8,520 nt of DNA from Chitinophaga pinensis. GTDB lineage: Bacteria > Bacteroidota > Bacteroidia > Chitinophagales > Chitinophagaceae. Every line of letters starts with the position of its first letter. Position 1 is the stretch's first letter. A program made the position numbers and the translations under genes. This document shows positions 1 to 7,291 of this stretch, piece by piece. The notes below the pieces were generated by a model. It was not told the origin of the DNA. It searched no databases and saw only the letters and a list, made by a program, of their open reading frames with translations. The stretch spans positions 1 to 8,520 of the forward strand of contig CAMCBE010000064.1 of NCBI GenBank assembly GCA_945872805.1, in the 5' to 3' direction.

Positions 1-1
1 T

Positions 2-982
2 CAATTAAGAACGAAGAAAGATGAGATATCGGGTGTGCCTAGTGGATTCACTTCACTCGATAGAATCACTTACGGATGGCAACCAACGGATTTAATTATT
101 TTAGCAGCACGTCCTTCAGTGGGTAAAACGGCTTTTGCGTTAAACCTTGCTCGCAATGCTGCATTGCATCCAACAAAACCTACTTCGGTTGCTTTTTTCA
201 GTCTTGAGATGAGCTCAGGTCAGTTGGTGCAGCGTATTCTGTCTGCCGAGAGTGAAATTTGGCTAGAGAAAATTTCAAGAGGTAGAATGGAAGATCATGA
301 AATGCAGCAACTTTATAAAAAAGGGATTGAGCCGCTTACTAAAGCTAATATTTTTATTGACGACTCTGCAGCACTCAATATTTTTGAATTACGTGCAAAG
401 TGTAGAAGGTTGAAGAATAAGCATAATGTCGGATTGATACTAATCGATTATCTGCAATTAATGAGTGGTACAAGTGATAATAGAAATGGAAACAGAGAAC
501 AAGAAATTAGTACTATTTCAAGGAATTTAAAGCAACTGGCTAAGGAATTGCAAGTGCCCATCATTGCATTAAGTCAGTTGAGTCGTGAAGTAGAGAAACG
601 AAAGGAAAGTAACAAGGTTCCACAACTTTCTGATTTACGTGAATCGGGTGCTATCGAACAAGATGCAGATATGGTTATGTTTCTTTATCGTCCTGATTAT
701 TATGATATCACTACCAACGACATGGGGGAGGATACCAAGGGCGATGTTTATGTGAAAATTGCTAAGCACCGTAATGGTTCTCTTGAGAATATTAAGTTGA
801 AAGCGAAGTTGCATATCCAGAAATTTGTTGAGAGCGAAAATATTGACTCTTTCCATGGAGGAGGTGCCCCACAAGCAGGAAGTTGGAGGCCGGTTAGTGA
901 AACAGATACTGCGAAATTGTTTATTCAAAAAGGCAGCCGAATGAATGACGAGCCAGATACAGATGACAACACTCCATTCTGA
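2..982 (+). CDS. dnaB: Replicative DNA helicase DnaB, 3' part (5' end outside window)
   Basis: The frame is open to the left edge, so this is the C-terminal ATPase part of a longer protein. The first in-window start-like codon (GTG at 35) lies inside the conserved run GVPSGF and is not the true start. Visible motifs are Walker A ARPSVGKT (107-130), the FFSLEMS segment, Walker B LILIDYLQL with its Asp codon at 446, the ALSQLSR and LRESGAIEQDAD blocks (the latter from 635), and the AKHRNG loop at about 761-778. All are typical of the RecA-fold domain of DnaB, the hexameric helicase that unwinds DNA at the replication fork and engages primase. The N-terminal helical domain is off the window. The tail is Gly- and Asp-rich and ends DDNTPF. 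rsmE follows 24 bases later on the same strand and may be cotranscribed. The family call is secure. Confidence 0.96.
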   Translation, partial: QLRTKKDEISGVPSGFTSLDRITYGWQPTDLIILAARPSVGKTAFALNLARNAALHPTKPTSVAFFSLEMSSGQLVQRILSAESEIWLEKISRGRMEDHEMQQLYKKGIEPLTKANIFIDDSAALNIFELRAKCRRLKNKHNVGLILIDYLQLMSGTSDNRNGNREQEISTISRNLKQLAKELQVPIIALSQLSREVEKRKESNKVPQLSDLRESGAIEQDADMVMFLYRPDYYDITTNDMGEDTKGDVYVKIAKHRNGSLENIKLKAKLHIQKFVESENIDSFHGGGAPQAGSWRPVSETDTAKLFIQKGSRMNDEPDTDDNTPF

Positions 983-1006
983 TTATTTTGATGATTTCAT
1001 TTTACC

Positions 1007-1702
1007 ATGGTTGAACCTCCTTACTTTTATTTCCCCTCGTTGGCTATAGCTTCTGGATCTGCTACATTAGACGATGTCACCCGTCATCATGTAGTTACAG
1101 TATTGCGAATGCAGCCAAGTGAAAAAATTATGCTGATGGATGGACTAGGCAATGTTGCAGTAGGAATTATTCAAGAGGCATCAAAAAAATCACTTTCTGT
1201 TTTACTCGGCGATAAAATAACGCATGCAAACTTAATTCCAAAAATCACCTTGGCTATCTCTGTTTTAAAAAATGCAAATCGTTTTGAGTGGATGTTGGAA
1301 AAGATTACAGAAATTGGTGTGTCTGAAATTGTTCCACTGATATCGGAGAGGACAGAGCGAACTCATTTTCGTGAAGACCGCTTGCGTCAAATTATAGTCA
1401 GTGCCTCTATTCAATCAAAGCAATCTTGGATGCCTATTTTACATCCTCCTCAAAAAGTACATGATGTTATCCAAGAAGCTAAGTCGGTTAATAAGTTTAT
1501 AGCGCATTGCAGCGATAGTCAAAAAAATATGCTTAAAAAGCAAGATCAAGATGCTATTATTTTGATAGGTCCTGAAGGAGATTTCACAATACCTGAAATA
1601 GATTTTGCGTTAGCCCAAGGCTTTACCGCAGTTTCCTTAGGGGAGTCAAGGCTTAGGACGGAAACTGCTGGAGTAGCGGCAGCTGTATTAATGAAATTAT
1701 AG
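1007..1702 (+). CDS. rsmE: 16S rRNA (uracil-1498-N3)-methyltransferase RsmE
   Basis: This 231-residue SPOUT-class methyltransferase would methylate N3 of U1498 in 16S rRNA, in the decoding-centre helix h44, using S-adenosylmethionine. The N-terminal PUA-like domain carries the family signature HHVVTVLRMQPSE (residues 27-39). The middle has EKITEIGV (98-105). The C-terminal trefoil-knot SAM site shows IGPEGDF (187-193) and SLGESRLRTETAG (210-222), the diagnostic RsmE blocks. Length matches the family (about 230-250). The ATG at 1007 gives a normal RsmE N terminus; the nearer upstream ATG at 991 is in another frame. There is no Shine-Dalgarno sequence, as is usual in Bacteroidota. It lies close behind dnaB and converges on the TerC-family gene with only 11 bases between the stop codons. 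I see no clear terminator in that gap. Confidence 0.95.
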   Translation: MVEPPYFYFPSLAIASGSATLDDVTRHHVVTVLRMQPSEKIMLMDGLGNVAVGIIQEASKKSLSVLLGDKITHANLIPKITLAISVLKNANRFEWMLEKITEIGVSEIVPLISERTERTHFREDRLRQIIVSASIQSKQSWMPILHPPQKVHDVIQEAKSVNKFIAHCSDSQKNMLKKQDQDAIILIGPEGDFTIPEIDFALAQGFTAVSLGESRLRTETAGVAAAVLMKL

Positions 1703-1713
1703 TGATATGATTT

Positions 1714-2493
1714 TTATTCTGGAAGTGTTGGCTCGTGTAGCTCCACCACCTTCACATTTTTTCTTTTTCGCATCCACATATTCAACATTTCTACGCCAAA
1801 GGAAAATGCCATTGCAAAATAAATGTAGCCTTTTTCAATATGACTTCCGTGCACCGGTTGAAGTCCTTCAAAAAATAAACTAAATCCTACCATTAATAAA
1901 AAGGCAAGCGCTAGCATTTTTAAGGTAGGGTGTTTGTGAATAAAGTTTGAAATTTTTTCAGAAAAGAAAAACATAATAATCATGGCAATCACAACTGCAC
2001 ATATCATGATTTCTACATGTTTTGCCATTCCAACAGCGGTAATAATACTGTCGAAAGAAAAAATCATATCCACGAGAACAATCTGACTCATAATGCTTGC
2101 AAATGATGCTTTATTTTTTTTACTCCCCATATTGAAATCCTCATCGCCCTCAAGTTTTTCATGAATTTCTTTCACTGTTTTGTATAATAAAAACAGCCCA
2201 CCAACTAATAAAATGAGGTTGCGAAGATTGAATCCAATGTGATTTTCAGCGATGTCTAATCCGAAAATTTCTATGTTCCCATTGGTGACAAGCCAGCCTA
2301 GTCCAAGTAATAATATCGTTCTCACTGCAATACCTAATACCATCCATATTCTCCTGGATAATAATTTTTTTTCATCGGGTAGTCTGCCCATCAATATGGA
2401 TACAAAAATAACATTGTCAATTCCCAGTACTATTTCAAGTAATGCTAACGTGATTAAACTGATCAGTGAATCGATGGTAAATAAATAACTCAT
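1714..2493 (-). CDS. TerC-family integral membrane protein (probable metal ion exporter)
   Basis: This 259-residue polytopic inner-membrane protein has about seven hydrophobic segments. It shows both TerC-family acidic membrane motifs: LEIVLGIDNVIF near the N terminus (E20, D26, N27) and VDMIFSFDSI in the middle (D142, D148), separated by a charged loop rich in Lys and Glu around residues 105-128. Characterised relatives (E. coli Alx, Bacillus MeeF/MeeY) export manganese or supply metal to secreted enzymes. Others were named for tellurite resistance, but no ter cluster is present here, so tellurite resistance should not be assumed. Metal specificity here is inferred. The start codon lies one base after the pyrD stop on the minus strand, so the two are probably cotranscribed and may be translationally coupled. 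The C-terminal tail is basic (MWMRKRKNVK), then acidic. Confidence 0.9.
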   Translation of the reverse strand: MSYLFTIDSLISLITLALLEIVLGIDNVIFVSILMGRLPDEKKLLSRRIWMVLGIAVRTILLLGLGWLVTNGNIEIFGLDIAENHIGFNLRNLILLVGGLFLLYKTVKEIHEKLEGDEDFNMGSKKNKASFASIMSQIVLVDMIFSFDSIITAVGMAKHVEIMICAVVIAMIIMFFFSEKISNFIHKHPTLKMLALAFLLMVGFSLFFEGLQPVHGSHIEKGYIYFAMAFSFGVEMLNMWMRKRKNVKVVELHEPTLPE

Positions 2494-2494
2494 A

Positions 2495-3550
2495 TTAATT
2501 AAGTAACGTTTTACAAATTTGTTTTACTATGCCAGGGCCTTGATAAATGAATCCGGTCCAAACTTGAACAAGTGAAGCGCCCATATCAATTTTATCTTTT
2601 GCATCTTTTCCGGTAAATACGCCCCCACTAGCTATGATGGGAATAGTAGATCGGGTATTTGTCACAATTGATTTTAGTATTTTGTCTGATTGATCTTTTA
2701 ATGGCAAGCCACTTAATCCTCCCATGCCCATGTGTTCGGCTTGAAGGATTGATTGGCTAGACAGATTTTCCCTTGAAATGGTTGTATTACTTGAAACAAT
2801 TCCGTCTAATTTAGTTTCGCTAGCAATTTCTGCAATGTCATTTAATTGTTCTTCCGTAAGGTCTGGTGCAATTTTAAGGAGTAATGGCTTTGGAGCTACT
2901 CTTGCGTGATTATTTTTTTGTAAGATGCCTAGGATGTTCAACAGTGCATCTTTATCCTGTAGTGCACGTAGTCCGGGTGTATTCGGTGAACTAACGTTTA
3001 CTACAAAATAATCAACCACATCGAATAATTCATTAAAGCAGATTTCATAGTCTTTCCATGCATCCTCATTCGGAGTACTTTTATTTTTTCCGATATTTCC
3101 TCCAATTATCATTCGTTGCCCATCGGGTTTATTTATATTCCTTTCTTTCCATTGACCTAAACGTTTTTTTATAAGGGCTACTCCATCATTGTTGAATCCC
3201 ATTCTATTAATCAGCGCCTTGTCTTGTGGAAGTCTGAATAGCCTTGGTTTTTCATTTCCAATTTGAGGAATTGGCGTTACGGTTCCGATCTCAACGAAAC
3301 CAAATCCCAATGTTTCTAATTCTTTTAGGTAAAGGGCATTTTTATCAAATCCTGCCCCCAACCCAATTGGATTCTTGAATGTTAATCCATAAACAACCTT
3401 AGATAAACTTGGGTTTTTTATGGAAAAATATTTTTCCATAAGCCAGTTCAACAGCGGTATCTTACACACCCATTTGAGCATGTTCATTGAGAAATAATGT
3501 GCTTTCTCGGCTTCAAGTAAGAAAAGTGTATTTCTAATTATGGAGTACAT
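2495..3550 (-). CDS. pyrD: Dihydroorotate dehydrogenase (quinone), class 2
   Basis: This enzyme oxidises dihydroorotate to orotate in de novo pyrimidine synthesis, using FMN and passing electrons to membrane quinone. The 351 residues match class 2 enzymes. Residues 1-45 form the N-terminal helical membrane-associated extension that marks class 2. The barrel follows with GLGAGFDKN (63-71, FMN site, K70), IGNEKPRLFRLPQDKALINRMGFNN (97-121 region), and VNVSSPNTPGLR (184-195). In the last block S188 aligns with the catalytic Ser of the E. coli enzyme; class 1 enzymes have Cys there. Next come LLLKIAPDLT (223-232), VSSNTTISR (252-260), GGLSGLPL (277-284) and the phosphate-binding ASGGVFTG (307-314). 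The ATG at 3550 sits 6 bases after a -7-like element. The TerC-family gene follows directly. Confidence 0.96.
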   Translation of the reverse strand: MYSIIRNTLFLLEAEKAHYFSMNMLKWVCKIPLLNWLMEKYFSIKNPSLSKVVYGLTFKNPIGLGAGFDKNALYLKELETLGFGFVEIGTVTPIPQIGNEKPRLFRLPQDKALINRMGFNNDGVALIKKRLGQWKERNINKPDGQRMIIGGNIGKNKSTPNEDAWKDYEICFNELFDVVDYFVVNVSSPNTPGLRALQDKDALLNILGILQKNNHARVAPKPLLLKIAPDLTEEQLNDIAEIASETKLDGIVSSNTTISRENLSSQSILQAEHMGMGGLSGLPLKDQSDKILKSIVTNTRSTIPIIASGGVFTGKDAKDKIDMGASLVQVWTGFIYQGPGIVKQICKTLLN

Positions 3551-3556
3551 TCTGTG

Positions 3557-3564
3557 CGAAGATA
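3557..3564 (-). promoter_or_regulatory. Probable -7 promoter element for pyrD
   Basis: Read on the minus strand the site is TATCTTCG, one mismatch from the Bacteroidota -7 consensus TAnnTTTG. It lies 6 bases before the pyrD ATG, so transcription would start at or just before the start codon. I find no TTG at the expected upstream spacing, so the assignment rests on the -7 element and its position only. Confidence 0.45.
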
Positions 3565-3617
3565 AAGCCTGTTTATTTAACCTATCGCCTTTTGTGTTTT
3601 AAGTTTGTCAACAGAGA

Positions 3618-3644
3618 TTTGCTCAGTTATTCCTTGTAGATTTG
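3618..3644 (+). promoter_or_regulatory. Probable promoter of the thiolase gene
   Basis: TAGATTTG (3637-3644) is an exact match to the Bacteroidota -7 consensus TAnnTTTG. A TTTG at 3618-3621 could be the -33 element, but the 15-base gap is shorter than the usual 19 or so. The element lies 23 bases before the ATG at 3668. It falls inside the longer reading frame that could start at TTG 3605, so it argues for the ATG as the real start. Confidence 0.6.
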
Positions 3645-3667
3645 TATATCTCCTTAAATTGAATATT

Positions 3668-4843
3668 ATGCAAGAAGCATACATTGTTGCTGGACTTCGG
3701 ACTGCCGTTGGTAAAGCAAAGCGCGGTGGTTTTCGATTCACTAGGCCCGATGATTTAGCCATTGAGGTCATCGAGGAATTGATGAAGACGATACCGGAAT
3801 TGGACAAGAAACGCATTGATGATGTTATTGTTGGAAATGCCGTTCCAGAAGCTGAGCAAGGTCTTCAAGTTGGCCGCATTATTGCAGCAAGGGCCTTGGG
3901 ACATCAAGCTCCAGGTATCACAATCAATAGATATTGTGCTTCAGGAATTGAATCTATAGCAATTGCTACTGCCAAGATTAGAGCTGGAATGGCGGATTGT
4001 ATCATTGCAGGCGGAACAGAAAGCATGAGCTTTGTGCCAGCTTCAGGTTGGAAAACAGTTCCTTCTTTTAATATTGCCACAAGTGAGCCAGACTATTATT
4101 TAAACATGGGCTTAACTGCCGAAGCTGTTGCTCAAGACTATACTATAAGCAGAGAAGATCAAGATTTATTTTCCCTCGGCTCGCATCAAAAAGCATTAAA
4201 TGCCATTCAGCAAGGTTTTTTTAAAGAAGGCATTATCCCGATTAACGTGCATGAAGTCTACCTGGATGAAAAGGGAAAGAAACAAACGCGCTCCTTTATA
4301 GTAGATACGGACGAAGGAGTTCGGTCTGATACTAGTTTAGAAAGTTTAGCAAAGCTTAAACCCGCGTTTGCCGTAAATGGTACAGTGACTGCAGGTAATG
4401 CTTCACAGACCAGTGATGGTGCAGCGTTTGTGGTTGTAATGAGTGAATCTATGGTGAAGGAATTGGGTTTGACACCGATTGGGAGATTAGTGCATTGTTC
4501 CGTAGCAGGGGTAAATCCACGAATCATGGGTATTGGTCCAGTCGAGGCCATTCCAAAGGTGCTGAAACTCGCCTCGATGAGTTTAGCAGATATTGATTTA
4601 ATTGAATTGAATGAGGCCTTTGCTGCTCAAGCACTAGCTGTAATCAGGCAGTTATCTCTTGATCCAGCTAAAGTCAATATCAATGGTGGAGCCATTGCGC
4701 TGGGCCATCCACTCGGGTGTACTGGTGCCAAACTAACTGTCCAACTCTTGGGTGATCTAAAGCGATTAACTAAACGCTATGGTATGGTATCTGCTTGTGT
4801 TGGTGGCGGACAAGGTGTTGCCGGCATTATTGAGCGTTTCTAA
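3668..4843 (+). CDS. Thiolase (acetyl-CoA acyltransferase / acetyl-CoA C-acetyltransferase)
   Basis: This 391-residue thiolase catalyses thiolytic cleavage of 3-ketoacyl-CoA, or the reverse condensation of acetyl-CoA. The acyl-accepting Cys is C90 in NRYCASGIES. NEAFAAQ (315-321), the His of GHPLGCTG (H347) and the second catalytic Cys in SACVGGGQG (C377) complete the active site. The length is typical. The N-terminal MQEAYIVAGLRTAVGKAKRGG resembles beta-oxidation (FadA-like) enzymes of Bacteroidota more than short-chain biosynthetic ones, but the two cannot be separated with certainty by eye. The frame is open further upstream to TTG 3605, giving 21 extra residues. I chose ATG 3668 because it starts the conserved domain and follows a -7 element. 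No 3-hydroxyacyl-CoA dehydrogenase or acyl-CoA dehydrogenase gene is adjacent in this window, so its pathway partners lie elsewhere. The gene is divergent from pyrD. Confidence 0.93.
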   Translation: MQEAYIVAGLRTAVGKAKRGGFRFTRPDDLAIEVIEELMKTIPELDKKRIDDVIVGNAVPEAEQGLQVGRIIAARALGHQAPGITINRYCASGIESIAIATAKIRAGMADCIIAGGTESMSFVPASGWKTVPSFNIATSEPDYYLNMGLTAEAVAQDYTISREDQDLFSLGSHQKALNAIQQGFFKEGIIPINVHEVYLDEKGKKQTRSFIVDTDEGVRSDTSLESLAKLKPAFAVNGTVTAGNASQTSDGAAFVVVMSESMVKELGLTPIGRLVHCSVAGVNPRIMGIGPVEAIPKVLKLASMSLADIDLIELNEAFAAQALAVIRQLSLDPAKVNINGGAIALGHPLGCTGAKLTVQLLGDLKRLTKRYGMVSACVGGGQGVAGIIERF

Positions 4844-4871
4844 ATATTTGCAATAATGTTGCAAATATTTA
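4841..4871. promoter_or_regulatory. Perfect 13-bp inverted repeat, operator-like, overlapping the TonB-receptor promoter
   Basis: The left arm TAAATATTTGCAA (4841-4853) and right arm TTGCAAATATTTA (4859-4871) are perfect reverse complements around a 5-base centre TAATG. The left arm begins on the thiolase stop codon. The right arm contains the TTG (4859-4861) that would serve as the -33 element of the receptor promoter, so a dimeric repressor bound here should block transcription. Its size and AT-rich dyad form suit a Fur-superfamily or similar dimeric regulator, but the regulator is not identified. The other reading is a thiolase terminator: the hairpin is followed by TTTTT (4873-4877), although only two of the thirteen stem pairs are G-C. 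Both roles may apply. Confidence 0.6.
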
Positions 4872-4888
4872 ATTTTTATGTAGCTTTG
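4859..4888 (+). promoter_or_regulatory. Bacteroidota-type promoter for the TonB receptor-lipoprotein pair
   Basis: TTG (4859-4861), 19 bases, then TAGCTTTG (4881-4888) matches the Bacteroidota -33/-7 arrangement in both elements and in spacing. It is the best promoter in the window. The predicted transcription start, around 4893-4896, almost coincides with the first possible ATG at 4896. The downstream ATG at 4905 is therefore the more plausible start if a short leader is needed. Confidence 0.7.
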
Positions 4889-4904
4889 TTTAAGAATGCG
4901 CTAC

Positions 4905-7280
4905 ATGAAAACCCTATTCCTCTTTTTATTTGTTGCATTTAATTCAACTGCTCTTTATAGTCAATGTATACTTTCCATTCGTGGTAAAGTAAACGACGTA
5001 GATGCCAAATCAATGCTTGAAGGGGCCACTGTCCTATTGATTGAAACGAAGCATAGCGTTGTAACAGATAAAGAGGGAAAGTTTATCATTTCCGGACTTT
5101 GTCCTGGCGATTATACCATTCGAATAAGCCATGCCGATTGTCAATCACAAGATGTTCACTTTCATTTAAAAGAGGATGTTTTTAAGGATATTGATTTACC
5201 CCATGCAGAAAATATCCTCAAAGGGGTAGTGGTAGTTGGTGCAGCAACAATGAGAGCTGAAGGCATTTCTGCAGAACTTCGAGGAAAGGAGCTGGCATCA
5301 ACTCGCGGACTTACTCTTGGAGAGTCTTTGCAAAAAATAAATGGTGTTACCGTATTGCAAACGGGTAATAATATTTACAAACCAATTATTCAAGGATTAC
5401 ATAGTAGTCGAGTCTTAATTCTAAATAATGGAATAAGGCAGGAAGGTCAGCAATGGGGCAGTGAACATGCTCCTGAGATTGATCCATATATCGCGAATAG
5501 GCTTACTGTAATTAAAGGGGCTGCTTCAATTCGATATGGTGGAGATGCGATTGGGGGGGTTATTTTAGTAGAGCCTAGGCTTCTTCAATATAATCGTCAA
5601 ATTTCAGGTGAGGTAAATCTTGCTACATTTTCAAATAATCGTCAAGGTGTACTATCTGTTATGACCGAAGGCGCATTTGAAAAAAAAGGGACTACTGCTT
5701 GGCGATTGCAAGGAAGTGTCAAACGTGGAGGGAATGCTAGAACACCAGACTATTGGATGAAAAATTCAGGTGTGGAAGAATTTAACATGTCTGCCACGGC
5801 TGGATGGAGAAAAGAAAAAAAAGGAGTTGAGTTTTTTTATAGTGTATTCAATTCTAAAATTGGAATATTCATCGGCTCTCATTTGGGAAACCTCACTGAT
5901 CTTGAAAATGTTATTCAAGCAAAACAGCCTCCTGAATATATTCGTGATGCAGATTTTAGTTATCTAATAGAACGTCCTTATCAATCTGTTCAGCATCATC
6001 TTTTAAAGTTGAAATTGTACACCGAAGAAAAAAATAAAAATAGACTTAGTGTTACGATGTCTTCTCAGCTTAATATTCGAAAAGAATATGATGTGACGCG
6101 CAGCAGTGCAACCATAATACCTCAATTGCAAATGAATTTATTGACCAATATGGCTGATTTGGTTTGGGAGCATTTTAGCAATCAAAAATTCAAAGGTTCT
6201 GTTGGTTTAAATGGCATGCATCAAATCAATTATATCAATTATCGTTATTTCATTCCAAATTATCAGTCGGTTGATCTAGGCATTTGGATAGCTGAAAAAT
6301 ATCAACTAAAATCATGGCAATTTGAAGTTGGATTAAGGTATGATCATAAAAATCGTTTTGGTATAACAGATAATGACGCAGCTCCTAATGATGTTTTGAT
6401 GGGAAATTCATTTTTGCCAGGGAAACCTTATGGGAGTAAGGGTTTTTCAGGGTTTTCAGGAACTGGTGTGGCCGCATACAAGTTGAGTGATCATTTGCGG
6501 ATTTCAATGACAACGTCTACCGCATGGCGTTCACCCCAAGTGAATGAATTATTCAGCAATGGGTTGCACCATGGGGCTGCAAGAATCGAACGAGGAGATG
6601 TGGCATTGAGCCCTGAAAGGGCATGGAGTATTATGGGAACTCTTTTGTTCAACACAGAAAAACTTGAAATGGATTTTGGCTTCTATAACAAACAAATCAA
6701 TGGATTTATTTACCTAAATCCTACGTATCCTCCATTGTTAACCATAAGGGGAGCATTCCCAACATTCAACTATGCACAAACGGATGCCTCATTGAGCGGT
6801 GCAGATTTTAGTATGGCTTATTTATTTGGAAGTCATGTGAAGTCTCATCTGAAGGGTTCTATCCTTCGCGCATATAATCAGCATGCAAAAACATGGTTGA
6901 TTCAGATGCCAGCAGATAGATTTGAAGGCCAACTTGAATATCTTTTTGTAGATGGTAAAAAACTAAAGCAATCATCTGTTCAGTTTGGACTACAGCACGT
7001 AACTACGCAAAAAAGGATTCCTCCAACAGGAAATATTAAGATCACTTCCCCCACTGGTATTGTTTCAATGGCATCAGATTATATGGCACCACCACCTGCA
7101 TATTCGTTGATTAATTTTGAAGCGAATACCTCTGTTGTGGTGAATAAAAGAATGGTTGGATTGATTTTTTCTGTCACTAATTTATTGAATACCAGTTACC
7201 GAGATTATATGAATTCTTTCAGGTATTTCTGCCTGGATCGCGGACGAAATATTTCTTTGAAAGCAAAAATTTCACTTTAA
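4905..7280 (+). CDS. TonB-dependent outer-membrane receptor with carboxypeptidase-regulatory-like N-terminal domain
   Basis: About 791 residues from ATG 4905. An in-frame ATG at 4896 would add three residues (MRY) but sits at the predicted transcription start. Residues 1-20 form a Sec signal peptide (MKTLFLFLFVAFNSTALYSQ). Residues 22-100 form a CarboxypepD_reg-like beta-sandwich (GKV...LEGATVLL...TDKEGKFIISGLCPGDYTIRI). A TonB-box-like VVVVGA (108-113) precedes the plug at about 115-225 (GESLQKINGVTV, IIQGLHSSRVLILNNG, VIKGAASIRYGGDAIGGV). The rest is the 22-stranded barrel, ending NLLNTSYRDYM and GRNISLKAKISL. It would import a ligand across the outer membrane using TonB-ExbBD energy. The segments RQEGQQWGSEHAPEID and ELFSNGLHHGAARIERGD recall ZnuD-like and iron-receptor subfamilies, so a metal or metal complex is a reasonable guess, not a demonstrated ligand. 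The lipoprotein gene follows after 11 bases. Confidence 0.9.
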   Translation: MKTLFLFLFVAFNSTALYSQCILSIRGKVNDVDAKSMLEGATVLLIETKHSVVTDKEGKFIISGLCPGDYTIRISHADCQSQDVHFHLKEDVFKDIDLPHAENILKGVVVVGAATMRAEGISAELRGKELASTRGLTLGESLQKINGVTVLQTGNNIYKPIIQGLHSSRVLILNNGIRQEGQQWGSEHAPEIDPYIANRLTVIKGAASIRYGGDAIGGVILVEPRLLQYNRQISGEVNLATFSNNRQGVLSVMTEGAFEKKGTTAWRLQGSVKRGGNARTPDYWMKNSGVEEFNMSATAGWRKEKKGVEFFYSVFNSKIGIFIGSHLGNLTDLENVIQAKQPPEYIRDADFSYLIERPYQSVQHHLLKLKLYTEEKNKNRLSVTMSSQLNIRKEYDVTRSSATIIPQLQMNLLTNMADLVWEHFSNQKFKGSVGLNGMHQINYINYRYFIPNYQSVDLGIWIAEKYQLKSWQFEVGLRYDHKNRFGITDNDAAPNDVLMGNSFLPGKPYGSKGFSGFSGTGVAAYKLSDHLRISMTTSTAWRSPQVNELFSNGLHHGAARIERGDVALSPERAWSIMGTLLFNTEKLEMDFGFYNKQINGFIYLNPTYPPLLTIRGAFPTFNYAQTDASLSGADFSMAYLFGSHVKSHLKGSILRAYNQHAKTWLIQMPADRFEGQLEYLFVDGKKLKQSSVQFGLQHVTTQKRIPPTGNIKITSPTGIVSMASDYMAPPPAYSLINFEANTSVVVNKRMVGLIFSVTNLLNTSYRDYMNSFRYFCLDRGRNISLKAKISL

Positions 7281-7291
7281 AAATATAAGCA

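Noticed and set aside
35..37. GTG at 35 as the start of dnaB
   Set aside because: The same frame is open to the left edge and codes DnaB-like sequence before it, so the gene is simply cut by the window.
981..990. TTATTTTG-like string before rsmE as a promoter
   Set aside because: It lacks one spacer base relative to TAnnTTTG and has no upstream element. Readthrough from dnaB is simpler.
3607..3612. TTGACA on the minus strand upstream of pyrD, resembling an E. coli -35 box
   Set aside because: There is no TATAAT-like box at 16-18 bases, and Bacteroidota sigma factors do not use this consensus.
3605..3667. N-terminal extension of the thiolase from a TTG start at 3605 (21 extra residues)
   Set aside because: The extension overlaps the TAGATTTG promoter element, is not part of the thiolase fold, and ATG 3668 begins exactly at the conserved N terminus.
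4258..4551. Minus-strand reading frame of 97 codons opposite the thiolase; similar ones lie opposite dnaB and the lipoprotein
   Set aside because: They are antisense shadows of conserved coding regions, with no family match and no promoter.
5770..5967. A 65-codon plus-strand reading frame inside the receptor gene
   Set aside because: It is out of frame with a well-supported barrel domain, has no start signals and no recognisable features.
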